Of a stretch of DNA of 64,000 nt, positions 55,125 to 64,000 are shown piece after piece. Location of the stretch: positions 62,001-126,000 of the forward strand of contig JABMLP010000009.1 of NCBI GenBank assembly GCA_013176395.1. Direction: 5' to 3'. Source of the DNA: Venturia oleaginea (lineage: Eukaryota; Ascomycota; Dothideomycetes; Venturiales; Venturiaceae). The position numbers and the translations under genes are program-made. Positions within the stretch are counted from its first letter, which is position 1. Each line of letters starts with the position of its first letter. Under the pieces are notes generated by a model. That model was not told the DNA's origin and ran no database searches. It saw nothing but the letters and a program-made list of their open reading frames with translations.

Positions 55125-55708
55125 ATGTCTCCGTGACCCGCTACGACGGTGAGCAGGCATGCAATCAATGCTGAAATTTAAGCCAGATCTCTCGGTCACG
55201 TCTCCGTGACCCGCTAGGACGGTGAGCAGACATGCACTCATGGCCGAAACTTAAGCCAGATCTCTCGATCATGTCTCCGTGACCCGCTACGACGGTGAGC
55301 AGACATGCACTCATGGCTGAAACTTAAGCCAAATCCCTCGATCATGTCTCCGTGACCCGCTACGACGGTGAGCAGACATGCACTCATGGCTGAAACTTAA
55401 GCCAAATCCCTCGATCATGTCTCCGTGACCCGCTACGACGGTGAGCAGACATGCACTCATGGCTGAAACTTAAGCCAAATCTCTCGATCATGTCTCCGTG
55501 ACCCGCTACGACGGTGAGCAGACATGCACTCATGGCCGAAACTTAAGCCAGATCTCCCGATCATGTCTCCGTGACCCGCTACGACGGTGAGCAGACATGC
55601 ACTCATGGCTGAAACTTAAGCCAAATCTCTCGATCATGTCTCCGTGACCCGCTACAACGGTGAGCAGACAAGCACTCATGGCTGAAACTTAAGCCAAATC
55701 TCCTCGAC
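55125..55708 (+). repeat. Eight exact-period 73-bp leader repeats with miniature ORFs
   Basis: Units start at 55125, 55198, 55271, 55344, 55417, 55490, 55563 and 55636. Each begins (A)TGTCTCCGTGACCCGCTA. In seven of the eight, CTCATGGCTGAAACTTAAGC (GCC for GCT in two) encodes Met-Ala-Glu-Thr-stop. The same sequence, with CAA in place of TAA, is the true gag start at 55759. Units 2-7 also contain an overlapping start encoding about 16 residues. Confidence 0.95.
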
Positions 55709-55758
55709 TGCGACGATGCGATACAATCACTAAGTCTTCATATTCTCAATCTACACTC

Positions 55759-58700
55759 ATGGCTGAAACTCAAGCCGGATTCGGCTCTGGATCCTTCAAA
55801 TTCAAAGACATACCAATACTTCAGGATGGTTATTCTGTTACTATGTGGATTGAACTGGTGGACACCTATCTTCTCCACCAGGATTTCGAACTTATCCTTG
55901 ACAATCCCATCTTACCTCCTACCGTCGAAGGCGTCACTACTCGAAACTCTACAACCCCAGACTTATCGGTCGTATGGAAGAAATCACAAAGACTTGCTCT
56001 CTCCGCCCTTCGCACGCGTCTCGGAACAGAAGCTAAGTCCTGGGTGAAGGATCCTAAGTTTGACACTGTCAAGAAGCTCTGCGATGAGCTGCTTAAGAGA
56101 TTCAGACCTCAGGGCGCCGGCACATTCGCAGAACTATGCAGGGAATGGAACAACCTCTCATATTCGAACTCTCCAGACCTTCTTTCCTACACCGAAGACT
56201 TCAGACGTATTATCCGCGCCTTCGACGAACTCAACTCAGACGTCGTGCTTCCAGTACCCTTTATCGTCCAACATTACCTAGGTAACCTTGGCCCTGCCTT
56301 CGATACCTTTATCAGTACCTTCAATCAGACTGCCAACATCCTCAAGACTGAAAAGAATGACCCAATCTCCTTCGAAGAAACCGTTCATCGCGTCAGGAAC
56401 GAGGAGCGTAGTCATCTTAACACCCACTCTACAGTCGCTGCAATGGTCATTCAACCCTCCATTCCTTCCCTTCCAACTACCTTTGTGCGAAAAGGCGTGT
56501 ACAGCGAAGAAGTCATCGGTGATACAGTCAAAATCCACGCATCTTATTGTACCAAATGCAACCGCGCATTCCATACCAAGCACGAATGCTTTCACAATCA
56601 GAAAGGCAACCAGAATCAACAGAAGAGACCTCGCGCTGATACCAAAGACACCAAGAAGCCAGATACCAAGAAAGTTACCGCCTTAATGGCTCGAGAGGAC
56701 TTCCCTTGGACTGACCTTCTTCACCAATGGCTGCTGGACAGCGCCTGCGGCCGTCATCTTACCTGGGATCGCTCTGCATTCGTCGAATATCGCGCCCTTC
56801 CTCCATCTCAACAGCGTCAATTCAGTGGTCTCTCTGGCTCTACAGCAAAAGTCATCGGTACAGGCACAGCCAGACTCTGGGTCACCACTACCAAAGGCTC
56901 ATTTCGCCCTGTAGACTTTCATGGAGTCGAACATTGCCCTGAGGCAGGTGTTAATCTGCTATCCTTTGACCAACTTCTCTCTAAAGGCGTCAACTTCTCA
57001 GTTGACACATCAGGCTTCAAAATCTATATCCCAGACAAGTTCACATTCACCACCGGTCGCGTCAATGGCGTCTTCCCTCTCCATCTTCGCCGTCAACCCG
57101 TATCTTTTGCAGCCATCAATTCAGATACATTACAACTCTGGCATGAAAGGCTTGCACACATCAGTCCTCCACGCATTCGCGCTCTCGAAAAGATGGTGAC
57201 AGGAATGGACCTCTCAAGACCTATCGATCGCCAACCTCCATGCGAAGCCTGCATGCTTGGGAAGATGAAGAGGACACCTCACACTGGTCACATCATGAGA
57301 GGGCGCTTCAAACTCGATCTAATCCATTCAGATGTCACTGGGCCCTACCCAACGCGTGGTTTTCGCGGAGAACTATGGGTTGTCAGCTTCATTGATGACT
57401 ATACTGGCTATTCTGAGGTCCATTTCATGAAGCATAAAGATGAGGTGTTTGCTCTCTTCCAGCAATTCAAGCTCACCCACGAGACTGCTACTATGCGAAT
57501 TCATTTCTACCAAACTGACAATGGAGGAGAATACGTTAAATCAGCAGATGAAGCCGTACTTCTCTCTCAGGGAATCACTCACCACTGCACGACTCCATAC
57601 AATCCTGAGCAGAATCCTCGATCCGAGCGCTTCAACGGCGTCATCTCGTCAATGGCAAACCCCATGATGATTGCCTCACAACTTCCTACCAAGTACTGGC
57701 CTCTCGCATATGCCTACGCCAACTTTGTACGCGTCTTAGGACCCCATCCCAGCCTTACAATGACCATCTTTGAGGCCTGGACCTCCATTGCTCCCGCAGT
57801 CTCCAATATGCTCATCTTTGGTAGCAACGGCTGGGCCATCACAAGGAAGACCAAAGGCTTCACAGATCGCTCCCTAGCAGGCAAATTCGTTGGCTTCGAT
57901 GGCCACAGCATCTACAAAGTCTTGCTCGAAAATGGTCGCATCATTCGTACATCAACCTTTCACGCCGACGAATCCATCAAGCGCCGCCAACCTATCACTT
58001 ATCATCATCAACTCCCCATCTCAACCACACCCATTGAACAACCTGGTCATCTCTCTCGCTCACCAACCCCTCAACGCGTTGAGCCACCAGCTCGCGAAGA
58101 GGCTACTCTCCCAGATTCCGAAAACTCTGACTCCTCTAACCTCTCTGACCCTCCATCAGTGATGGGTGACGCGCCACCACGAGAATCCCACTCCGTCGCG
58201 GTGAGAACACGTCGCCCAGATCGCCCAAGCAAGAGAACCCGTGAGGCTGCAGGCCTTAACTCATTTATTGGCCTGTACAGCGTCAACAAAGCCACAGAAA
58301 TTGCGAAGCTCATTGATGAATATAAGCCTACCCACGATCGCGAACCTATTGTTCTTACTGAGGAGCAAGCAACCCTCGCCTTTCACGCCAATATCGCCAA
58401 ATCCTCTGCCTACTGCCTCCTCTCCTTCCTAAGCCTCGCAGCCTCTACTGAGCCATTCGAGCCTACAACATACAATCAAGCCATGTCATCACCTTATGCT
58501 CCTCAATGGCTCAAGGCGATGAAGGAGGAGATGCATTCAATAGATGACAACAACGTCTGGACACTCACAACACTCCCAGAGGGCGCAAGGCCACTGACGG
58601 GTAAATGGGTGTTCAAATTGAAGCGCGGTGCCGACGGCACTGTGCTGAGATTTAAGGCAAGATACGTGGTGAGAGGTTTCGAGCAGGAATTCGGCATTAA

Positions 58701-60012
58701 CTTCCATGATACCTTTGCCTCTGTGGTAAAGCCGATGACATACAAAGCTCTCTTTGCTATTGCTGCCTCCCTTGACTGGGAGATTGAGCAGATGGACGTC
58801 AAAACTGCCTTTCTCTATGGCGAGGTTGATGAAACTATCTTCGTTTGTCAACCTCGTGGCTTCGAGGTTGGTGATGACTACTGTCGGCTCAATCGTGCAT
58901 TATACGGCCTCAAGCAGGCACCTAGGGTTTGGTATGAAACTCTATCCGCATTCCTTGTCTCTCTCGGGTTCTCAATGCTAGATAGTGACTTCAGTGTCTT
59001 CCACAAAGGACAGCTGTTCGTCGCTATCTATGTTGACGATCTTCTGCTTGTTGGGCCCGATATGAACGAGATCAATCTTCTGAAAGATGCCTTGCACAAG
59101 CGCTTTCAGATGACTGACCTAGGGCCGGCAAAGTTCTATCTCGGCATGGCACTTCAGAGGGATCGTCAGAATCGCTCAATTGCAATTAACCAAACTGCAT
59201 ACATCACGAAGATTCTCGAGGATCATGCCTTCTCCGATTGTTATCCAAAACCCATTCCAATCAACCCATCTTGCCGCCCTGAACCCGCCAAAGAAGACTA
59301 CCGTGCAGACCCTCAGTTCAGAACTAAATATCAATCCGCTGTCGGGTCACTCATGTATGCAATGCTCGGTACCCGGCCTGATATTGCCTTTGCAGTCTCT
59401 CTCGTCAGTCGCTTTGCGGCCAATCCAACCATCGCACATTGGTCCTTGGTGGAAGACATCTTTCGCTACCTCAAAGGTACCATCTCTGCCTCACTCGTCT
59501 ACAAAGGTGAACTCGAAAACCTGGTAGGCTTCACTGACTCTGACTGGGCTGGCGACGTCGGCACAAGGCGATCAACATCTGGATATCTTTTCAACATCGG
59601 CAGTGGAGCAATTAGCTGGTCATCCAAACGACAAGCTACAGTGTCACTCTCCACTTGTGAGGCCGAATACATTGGTCAAACGAATGCAGCAAAAGAGGCC
59701 ATTTGGCTGCAGCGACTACTTCACGAGATCAACCCCGAATTCGGTCCTACCACTACAGTCATCTATGCTGACAATCAAGGCGCCATTGCTCTCGCCAAGA
59801 ACCCACAATCACACGGCCGCAACAAGGCTATGGACGCAAAGCATCACTGGATTCGAGAGAAGGTCGCCAAAGGTTCCATCATTCTCAAGTACATACGGAC
59901 TGCAAAGATGGTCGCCGACGGCCTCACCAAAGGCCTGCCAAGGCCCACATTCGAAAACTTCAGGGCCGCCCTGGGCATCATGATTGACGCGATTCCATGG
60001 CCCTCATTCTGA
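55759..60012 (+). CDS. Copia gag-pol polyprotein, intact
   Basis: 1417 residues in one frame. Gag (about 1-300) starts MAETQAGFGSGSFKFKDIPI and ends with a CCHC knuckle, CTKCNRAFHTKHEC (about 262). Protease around 326 has LLDSACGRHLTWD, Cys in place of the usual Gly-Ala after DS. Integrase (about 455-620) has the H-H-C-C finger (LWHERLAHIS...CEACMLGK) and D, D, E in LIHSDVTGPYP, YQTDNGGEYV and PEQNPRSERFNG. Reverse transcriptase (about 915-1150) contains QMDVKTAFLYGEVDE, LYGLKQAPRVWYE and the catalytic YVDDLLLV (about 1090). RNase H (about 1255-1390) contains FTDSDWAGD, STCEAEYI and ADNQGAI. No frameshift is needed between gag and pol, so both come from one polyprotein. All catalytic motifs look sound. 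Confidence 0.97.
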   Translation: MAETQAGFGSGSFKFKDIPILQDGYSVTMWIELVDTYLLHQDFELILDNPILPPTVEGVTTRNSTTPDLSVVWKKSQRLALSALRTRLGTEAKSWVKDPKFDTVKKLCDELLKRFRPQGAGTFAELCREWNNLSYSNSPDLLSYTEDFRRIIRAFDELNSDVVLPVPFIVQHYLGNLGPAFDTFISTFNQTANILKTEKNDPISFEETVHRVRNEERSHLNTHSTVAAMVIQPSIPSLPTTFVRKGVYSEEVIGDTVKIHASYCTKCNRAFHTKHECFHNQKGNQNQQKRPRADTKDTKKPDTKKVTALMAREDFPWTDLLHQWLLDSACGRHLTWDRSAFVEYRALPPSQQRQFSGLSGSTAKVIGTGTARLWVTTTKGSFRPVDFHGVEHCPEAGVNLLSFDQLLSKGVNFSVDTSGFKIYIPDKFTFTTGRVNGVFPLHLRRQPVSFAAINSDTLQLWHERLAHISPPRIRALEKMVTGMDLSRPIDRQPPCEACMLGKMKRTPHTGHIMRGRFKLDLIHSDVTGPYPTRGFRGELWVVSFIDDYTGYSEVHFMKHKDEVFALFQQFKLTHETATMRIHFYQTDNGGEYVKSADEAVLLSQGITHHCTTPYNPEQNPRSERFNGVISSMANPMMIASQLPTKYWPLAYAYANFVRVLGPHPSLTMTIFEAWTSIAPAVSNMLIFGSNGWAITRKTKGFTDRSLAGKFVGFDGHSIYKVLLENGRIIRTSTFHADESIKRRQPITYHHQLPISTTPIEQPGHLSRSPTPQRVEPPAREEATLPDSENSDSSNLSDPPSVMGDAPPRESHSVAVRTRRPDRPSKRTREAAGLNSFIGLYSVNKATEIAKLIDEYKPTHDREPIVLTEEQATLAFHANIAKSSAYCLLSFLSLAASTEPFEPTTYNQAMSSPYAPQWLKAMKEEMHSIDDNNVWTLTTLPEGARPLTGKWVFKLKRGADGTVLRFKARYVVRGFEQEFGINFHDTFASVVKPMTYKALFAIAASLDWEIEQMDVKTAFLYGEVDETIFVCQPRGFEVGDDYCRLNRALYGLKQAPRVWYETLSAFLVSLGFSMLDSDFSVFHKGQLFVAIYVDDLLLVGPDMNEINLLKDALHKRFQMTDLGPAKFYLGMALQRDRQNRSIAINQTAYITKILEDHAFSDCYPKPIPINPSCRPEPAKEDYRADPQFRTKYQSAVGSLMYAMLGTRPDIAFAVSLVSRFAANPTIAHWSLVEDIFRYLKGTISASLVYKGELENLVGFTDSDWAGDVGTRRSTSGYLFNIGSGAISWSSKRQATVSLSTCEAEYIGQTNAAKEAIWLQRLLHEINPEFGPTTTVIYADNQGAIALAKNPQSHGRNKAMDAKHHWIREKVAKGSIILKYIRTAKMVADGLTKGLPRPTFENFRAALGIMIDAIPWPSF

Positions 60013-60178
60013 GTCGACTGGCGGCACTTTCTGATCATTATATTATCTCAATGTGGTTAGCCTGCTGGCGGTCTCAATCTCTCTCCTCTATGTCTGCTGG
60101 CATTCTCCTTGGTCTTTCAGGATCTTTCAATGGATTCAACTCATTTGCACGATCTCATTCTGTCTCAAGCAGGGGGGC

Positions 60179-60307
60179 TGTCAAATGAACTCATTTCATT
60201 CACCTCATTTGTACTAGCTTGAGCACGAGCCCCTCAATCGTGTATATATATGGGCATGCCCACGATCATCAATTCAGACTTCAGTCTGCTTCATCTACCT
60301 TTTGACA
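60179..60307 (+). repeat. 3' LTR of the copia element
   Basis: Identical to the 5' LTR; preceded by a polypurine run ending at 60178 and followed by the duplicated TCCGC. Confidence 0.95.
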
Positions 60308-60429
60308 TCCGCAATGACCTGCATCGACCGCTTCCAATCCAAAGCCAATCAACATCCAATCAGATCCTGACCTTAAACTTGCTTTGACGGGTGAAGCTTT
60401 GCGAATTTTGAAGGCATCGGGTCATCATA

Positions 60430-60640
60430 CCTAGATATTCGAGCATTCTGTCGGCAGACGGCATGACTCTGGCCAACGTAACAGTGGAATACCAAGAGCT
60501 GAAGCCTGGCGACGTCTTACTCAGTAATCATCCTTGCTCTGGTGGAACCCATCTACCAGATTTGACTGTTACCACGCCTGTATTTGACAACGATGACTGG
60601 CAATCTCAATTGTCCCCCAGCCGTGATGTACTCGGGAATC
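60430..60640 (+). pseudogene. Relic of a hydantoinase B / 5-oxoprolinase gene
   Basis: Reads [13 protein letters not shown] then, after a gap in the usual sequence, [20 protein letters not shown] and [13 protein letters not shown]. This block (GDV..(S/T)NHP..GG(S/T)H.PD.TV.TPVF) is characteristic of the B subunit region of ATP-dependent hydantoinases and oxoprolinases. Nothing downstream of the block matches the family, and the substrate-binding parts are missing. The relic is therefore a small fragment. The copia insertion ends about 120 bp upstream; I could not find the rest of the gene on the far side of the element. Confidence 0.65.
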
Positions 60641-61041
60641 AATTCACCGCCTCTATTGAAGAACCGAAGACCTGTCTCACCCCAATATTGGACTCAATTT
60701 TTAGGGGTTGTTCCCTATTTTCGACTTGGTTTCGTGTCCGAGAGCAGGCAATGTTCCTTTTCTCTATAAAAGGTCGTGCTGCTAGCATATGTTTGATGAG
60801 GCTATTGGTATATTCGGAATCCCATCCTCCGCTCCTCGGTCAATCTGCCACTCTGCACGGCCACGATCCTAGATTATTATCACTTATTTCCCCACAAACC
60901 ATCTTCAAAAGGAAATTTCTCCTCGCAATGAGTTCTAGAATGTCTCGGCATCCGGAGGAGTTTGTCGCGGAGTTGGTGGATATGATTCGTGCTGTCGCTG
61001 AGCTCTGGACGTCAAAACTTGTCACTCTTTTCTCCTAAGCC
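60641..61041. other. Spacer between the hydantoinase relic and the GH3 gene
   Basis: An open frame continues from the relic to 61038 but has no family resemblance. It should hold the promoter of the GH3 gene. Confidence 0.35.
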
Positions 61042-63853
61042 ATGAGGCTATTCTCTCTCGCCTTCTTATTAATTGGGGTAGCTAAAGCGGAATGCGATGG
61101 CGAAGATAAGGTTAGGGGTAAGTCACGTTGATTTTCTTTGTGATGGATCCAGTCGGTGGATATCACGTGTTCTTGTCATGGCAGCTTTTTGATCGCGGGA
61201 GATCTGCTAGAACTCCTGCCCCCTGACTCATGGATGCTAAGAGTCTGTTGTTCTTCGAATGGGAACTCTTTCCACGCCCAACAACTAACACACAGCTCTG
61301 CCAGATCCACGAAACATCACCTGGACCACAGCTTATCAACAAGCCAACGTCTCCCTTCTCAGCCTCACCAATACCGAAAAAGTCAGCATGGTCACAGGGC
61401 AGGGCTGGGAAGGGGGACCATGCCTAGGAAGCACCGTCGCCATCCCCAAGATCAATTATCCACAATTATGTCTCATGGATTCACCCATCGGTCTTCGTTA
61501 CCTCAAAGGAATTACCGTGTTTCCAACTGGCATTCACACAGCAGCAACCTGGGACGTTGATCTCATGAGGAAAAGAGGTGAAGCATTGGGTGAGGAGGCG
61601 AGAGGGAAGGGAGTTCATGTTATGCTTGCACCTGTTCCCGGACCGCTTGGGAAGATTCCTAACGGGGGCCGAGGATGGGAGGGTTTTGGCCCAGATCCGT
61701 ATCTGACTGGCATTGCCATGATGGAGACGATTGAAGGTATACAAAGTCAAGGTGTCCAGGCTAATGCTAAGCATTTCATCGGGAATGAGCAGGTGAGTAA
61801 TCATGATATTGACTGCAATTGAAGCTCTTGGGGGTTGAAAAATTAAGCATTGCACAGGAACTCAATCGCACGACTATGACTGCCAATATTGACGACAGAA
61901 CGATACATGAGCTTTACCTCTGGCCTTTCGCAGATGCTGTCCGAGCCAGAGTGGTGAGTGTGATGTGTTCATACAACAAATTGAACGCCACATGGGCTTG
62001 CGAGAACGAAAAGATACTAAATGGGCTGCTGAAGCACGAGCTTGAGTTCCAGGGATACGTGATGAGTGATTGGGATGCACAACATAGTACCGTTCAAAGT
62101 GCCATCACCGGACTGGATAGTTCGTACAGCCCATACAATATATACCAGTGTAATCCCCACTGATAACCGCAGTGAATATGCCCGGACCCGGACCTGGATC
62201 CATAGCCCCCGCAAACATATCATGGGGCGCCGCACTTCTCTCGGCAGTTGACGAGTCAAAGGTTCCCCAATCTCGCCTCGACGATATGGTACGACGTATT
62301 CTTGCTGCTTTCTACTACTTGGGTCAGGACAAAGCATTCCCACCCCTCCTCTTCAATGTGCGGGGCAATAGGGCTGGTGGACCAGATGTGCAGGCCAATC
62401 ACAAGGAAATCGCTCGCGCGGTAGCTAGAGACGGTATCATTCTGCTGAAGAACGAAAATGGAGCGCTACCGCTGAAGCGGCCGAAGAGTTTGGCGATTAT
62501 CGGGTACGATGCTATCAATAACCCAGATGGAGTGAATGCTTGCGTTGATCGAGGATGCAATAACGGGACGCTGGCTTCGGGATGGGGATCTGGTACAGCA
62601 GAGTTTCCTGTAAGATCTGTTCCATCATCGTCCTCCAAGTTCGTTTGCTGACATTGAATAGTACCTCTCCTCTCCCTACGATGCAATATCGGCTCGTGCC
62701 CAGAAAGAAAACACAGCAATAATCTCCTCAACAACAAACGACCGTTCTAAAGCTGCAATAGCAGCCAAAGCCGCCTCCACAGCTCTCGTCTTCATAAACG
62801 CCCACTCAGGGGAAGAATACTTGACCGTCGAGAACCAACCCGGCGACCGCCTAAACCTCGACCCCTGGCACGAAGGCAACGCCCTCGTCTCCTCAGTCGC
62901 AGGAACAGGCACCCCAACCATCGCCGTCATCCACTCCGTCGGTCCACTAATCCTCGAGAAAATCCTCGCCGAGGAAAACGTAGTGGGTATCATATGGGCC
63001 GGTCTCCCAGGCCAAGAATCCGGCAATTCATTGGTCGATGTGATATATGGTGATACAAATCCAAGCGGAAAACTCCCCTTCACCATCGCAAAGAAGGAAT
63101 CAGATTACAACACCCCCATCGCAAGAGGCGGCATCGACAACTTCGAAGAAGGTCTCTACATAGATTATCGCAATTTCGACAAAGCGAAAATAACACCCCG
63201 TTATGAATTCGGGTATGGACTGTGTAAGTCCTTTGGCTCCCGGGCCGTCCCCCACGCTCTTCTCAATACTAATATTCTGTCCTGTAGCATACACAACATT
63301 CACCCACACCCCCCCCCTCATCACCCCCGCAAAACCATCCTGTCCCTCCCCACAATCTACACCCTCCCAAACCCAAGCATCCCAGTACCGTCTCCTCCCC
63401 CACGTCATAACCACCACTCTCACAAATACCGGCACTGTAGCAGGCGCGGAAGTACTACAACTCTACCTCTCTCTCACCTCGCCGGGAATAGACTTCCCAC
63501 CTTGGCAACTGCGCGGATTCAAAAAGGTGTTATTGAAGCCGGGGGAGAGCGAAGTGGTGGCGTTTAGGTTGCGGAGAAAGGATGTCAGTTACTGGGACGT
63601 GCTGCGCCAGGAATGGAAACAAGTACAGGGAGAAATCGAGTTCAAGATTGCCAATAGCTCAAGGGATGAGGGACAGAGAGGGATATTCACGTGGACGATT
63701 GAAGCTGCCTGTCGACGCCAGACGATAAGACAATTCAAGGGCAAGCGGACAGATCAATTGAGTTTTTTGACATCTGATCGTTTGAAAGGATTGGCTTTCC
63801 ATTCTGTGATAGTGTTAGGCCCTATTTACTCAAGAGTTGTTCGATGTCAATGA
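61042..63853 (+). CDS. Secreted GH3 beta-glucosidase, one apparent frameshift
   Basis: Glycoside hydrolase family 3, releasing glucose from beta-glucosides. Six exons: 61042-61117, 61305-61792, 61858-62119, 62173-62609, 62663-63223 and 63288-63853, about 796 residues. A signal peptide ([16 protein letters not shown]) precedes [36 protein letters not shown], the KHFIGNEQ motif, [15 protein letters not shown] and the nucleophile Asp in [12 protein letters not shown]. The C-terminal domain has [17 protein letters not shown] and [17 protein letters not shown], then a fibronectin-III-like end with [20 protein letters not shown]. Exon phases agree everywhere except exon 5. There YDAISAR runs into KENTAIISS one base short near 62700 (CGTGC|CAGAAA), implying a one-base deletion. 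Either the gene is newly broken or this is a sequence error. Confidence 0.85.
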
Positions 63854-64000
63854 ATCTTTCTGCAGCGCGAAATGCAAAGGGGTATCTCCACCATATTAAT
63901 GCAAGGATATCAACGCTCCAACCCACGATTTGGGTACCAATCACAAGTAAGTTGGCACCGGCGTTGTTGTCCTTCTCAACAAAGGCTCTCTGTCTGACCT
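63854..64000. other. 3' flank, window end
   Basis: No gene recognised in the last 147 bases. Confidence 0.3.

Larger units (their letters stand above)
54690..60307 (+). mobile_element. Copia retrotransposon, apparently complete and recent
   Basis: Identical 129-bp LTRs (54690-54818 and 60179-60307) begin TGTCAAATG and end TTTTGACA. They are flanked by the 5-bp duplication TCCGC (54685-54689 and 60308-60312). A primer-binding site follows the 5' LTR, a G-rich tract AGGGGGGC precedes the 3' LTR, and one uninterrupted 1417-codon gag-pol lies between. Identical LTRs and an open frame indicate insertion in the recent past. It sits near a hydantoinase-B relic. Confidence 0.95.

Noticed and set aside
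55125..55708. CRISPR array or telomere/centromere satellite
   Set aside because: Units are contiguous 73-bp tandem repeats without spacers, inside a copia leader and only eight in number.

Overview
The window is nuclear DNA of a filamentous ascomycete (Pezizomycotina). Genes carry short introns of 45-90 bp with GT/AG ends, two-gene promoters are compact, and the recognisable genes are standard fungal ones: PAC1/nudF (LIS1), an organellar-type DEAD-box helicase, an FLVCR-like MFS transporter, 2-oxoglutarate dehydrogenase E1 and a GH3 beta-glucosidase. The transposon families are also typical: Fot1/pogo, PIF/Harbinger, Tad-like LINE, Ty1/copia and Ty3/gypsy. I cannot name the species.

Layout. 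0.36-1.83 kb: pac1. 2-16 kb: gene-poor accessory DNA with two defective pogo-type elements in opposite orientation (4.85-8.33 and 8.40-10.25 kb), a 1-kb repeat, a gypsy gag relic abutting a solo copia LTR, a three-finger C2H2 gene with a hexapeptide-repeat tail (11.6-12.3 kb) and a decayed relative of that tail at 3.8-4.3 kb. 16.2-33.2 kb: a transposon island holding Harbinger copy A (intact transposase), an LTR element (18.76-24.29 kb) whose copia pol breaks off inside the reverse transcriptase and is followed by a Myb/SANT-like gene, a tnp2 (CACTA-type) transposase fragment divergent from an unrecognised gene, a frameshifted Tad-like LINE, and Harbinger copy B cut by the LINE. 33.3-52.6 kb: the gene-rich core: DEAD-box helicase, MFS transporter, lysozyme-fold protein, broken BTB-like gene, INO80-F-like protein, protein kinase, neurochondrin-like protein and OGDH E1. 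53.1-64 kb: a DUF6594-like remnant, the second copy of the 1-kb repeat, an apparently intact copia element (54.69-60.31 kb, identical 129-bp LTRs, 5-bp target duplication), a hydantoinase-B relic, and a GH3 gene with one apparent base deletion.

The most unusual items are three. (1) The intact copia element has a leader of eight exact 73-bp repeats. Seven contain a near-copy of its own gag start region, with a stop at codon 5. (2) The 5.5-kb LTR element joins copia gag/protease/integrase to a Myb/SANT-like gene. (3) Both copia lineages carry a putative primer-binding site matching the anticodon arm of initiator tRNA-Met, as in half-tRNA priming. The housekeeping genes do not form one pathway. 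The shared theme of the accessory parts is repeated, nested transposition with very recent activity next to old decay.
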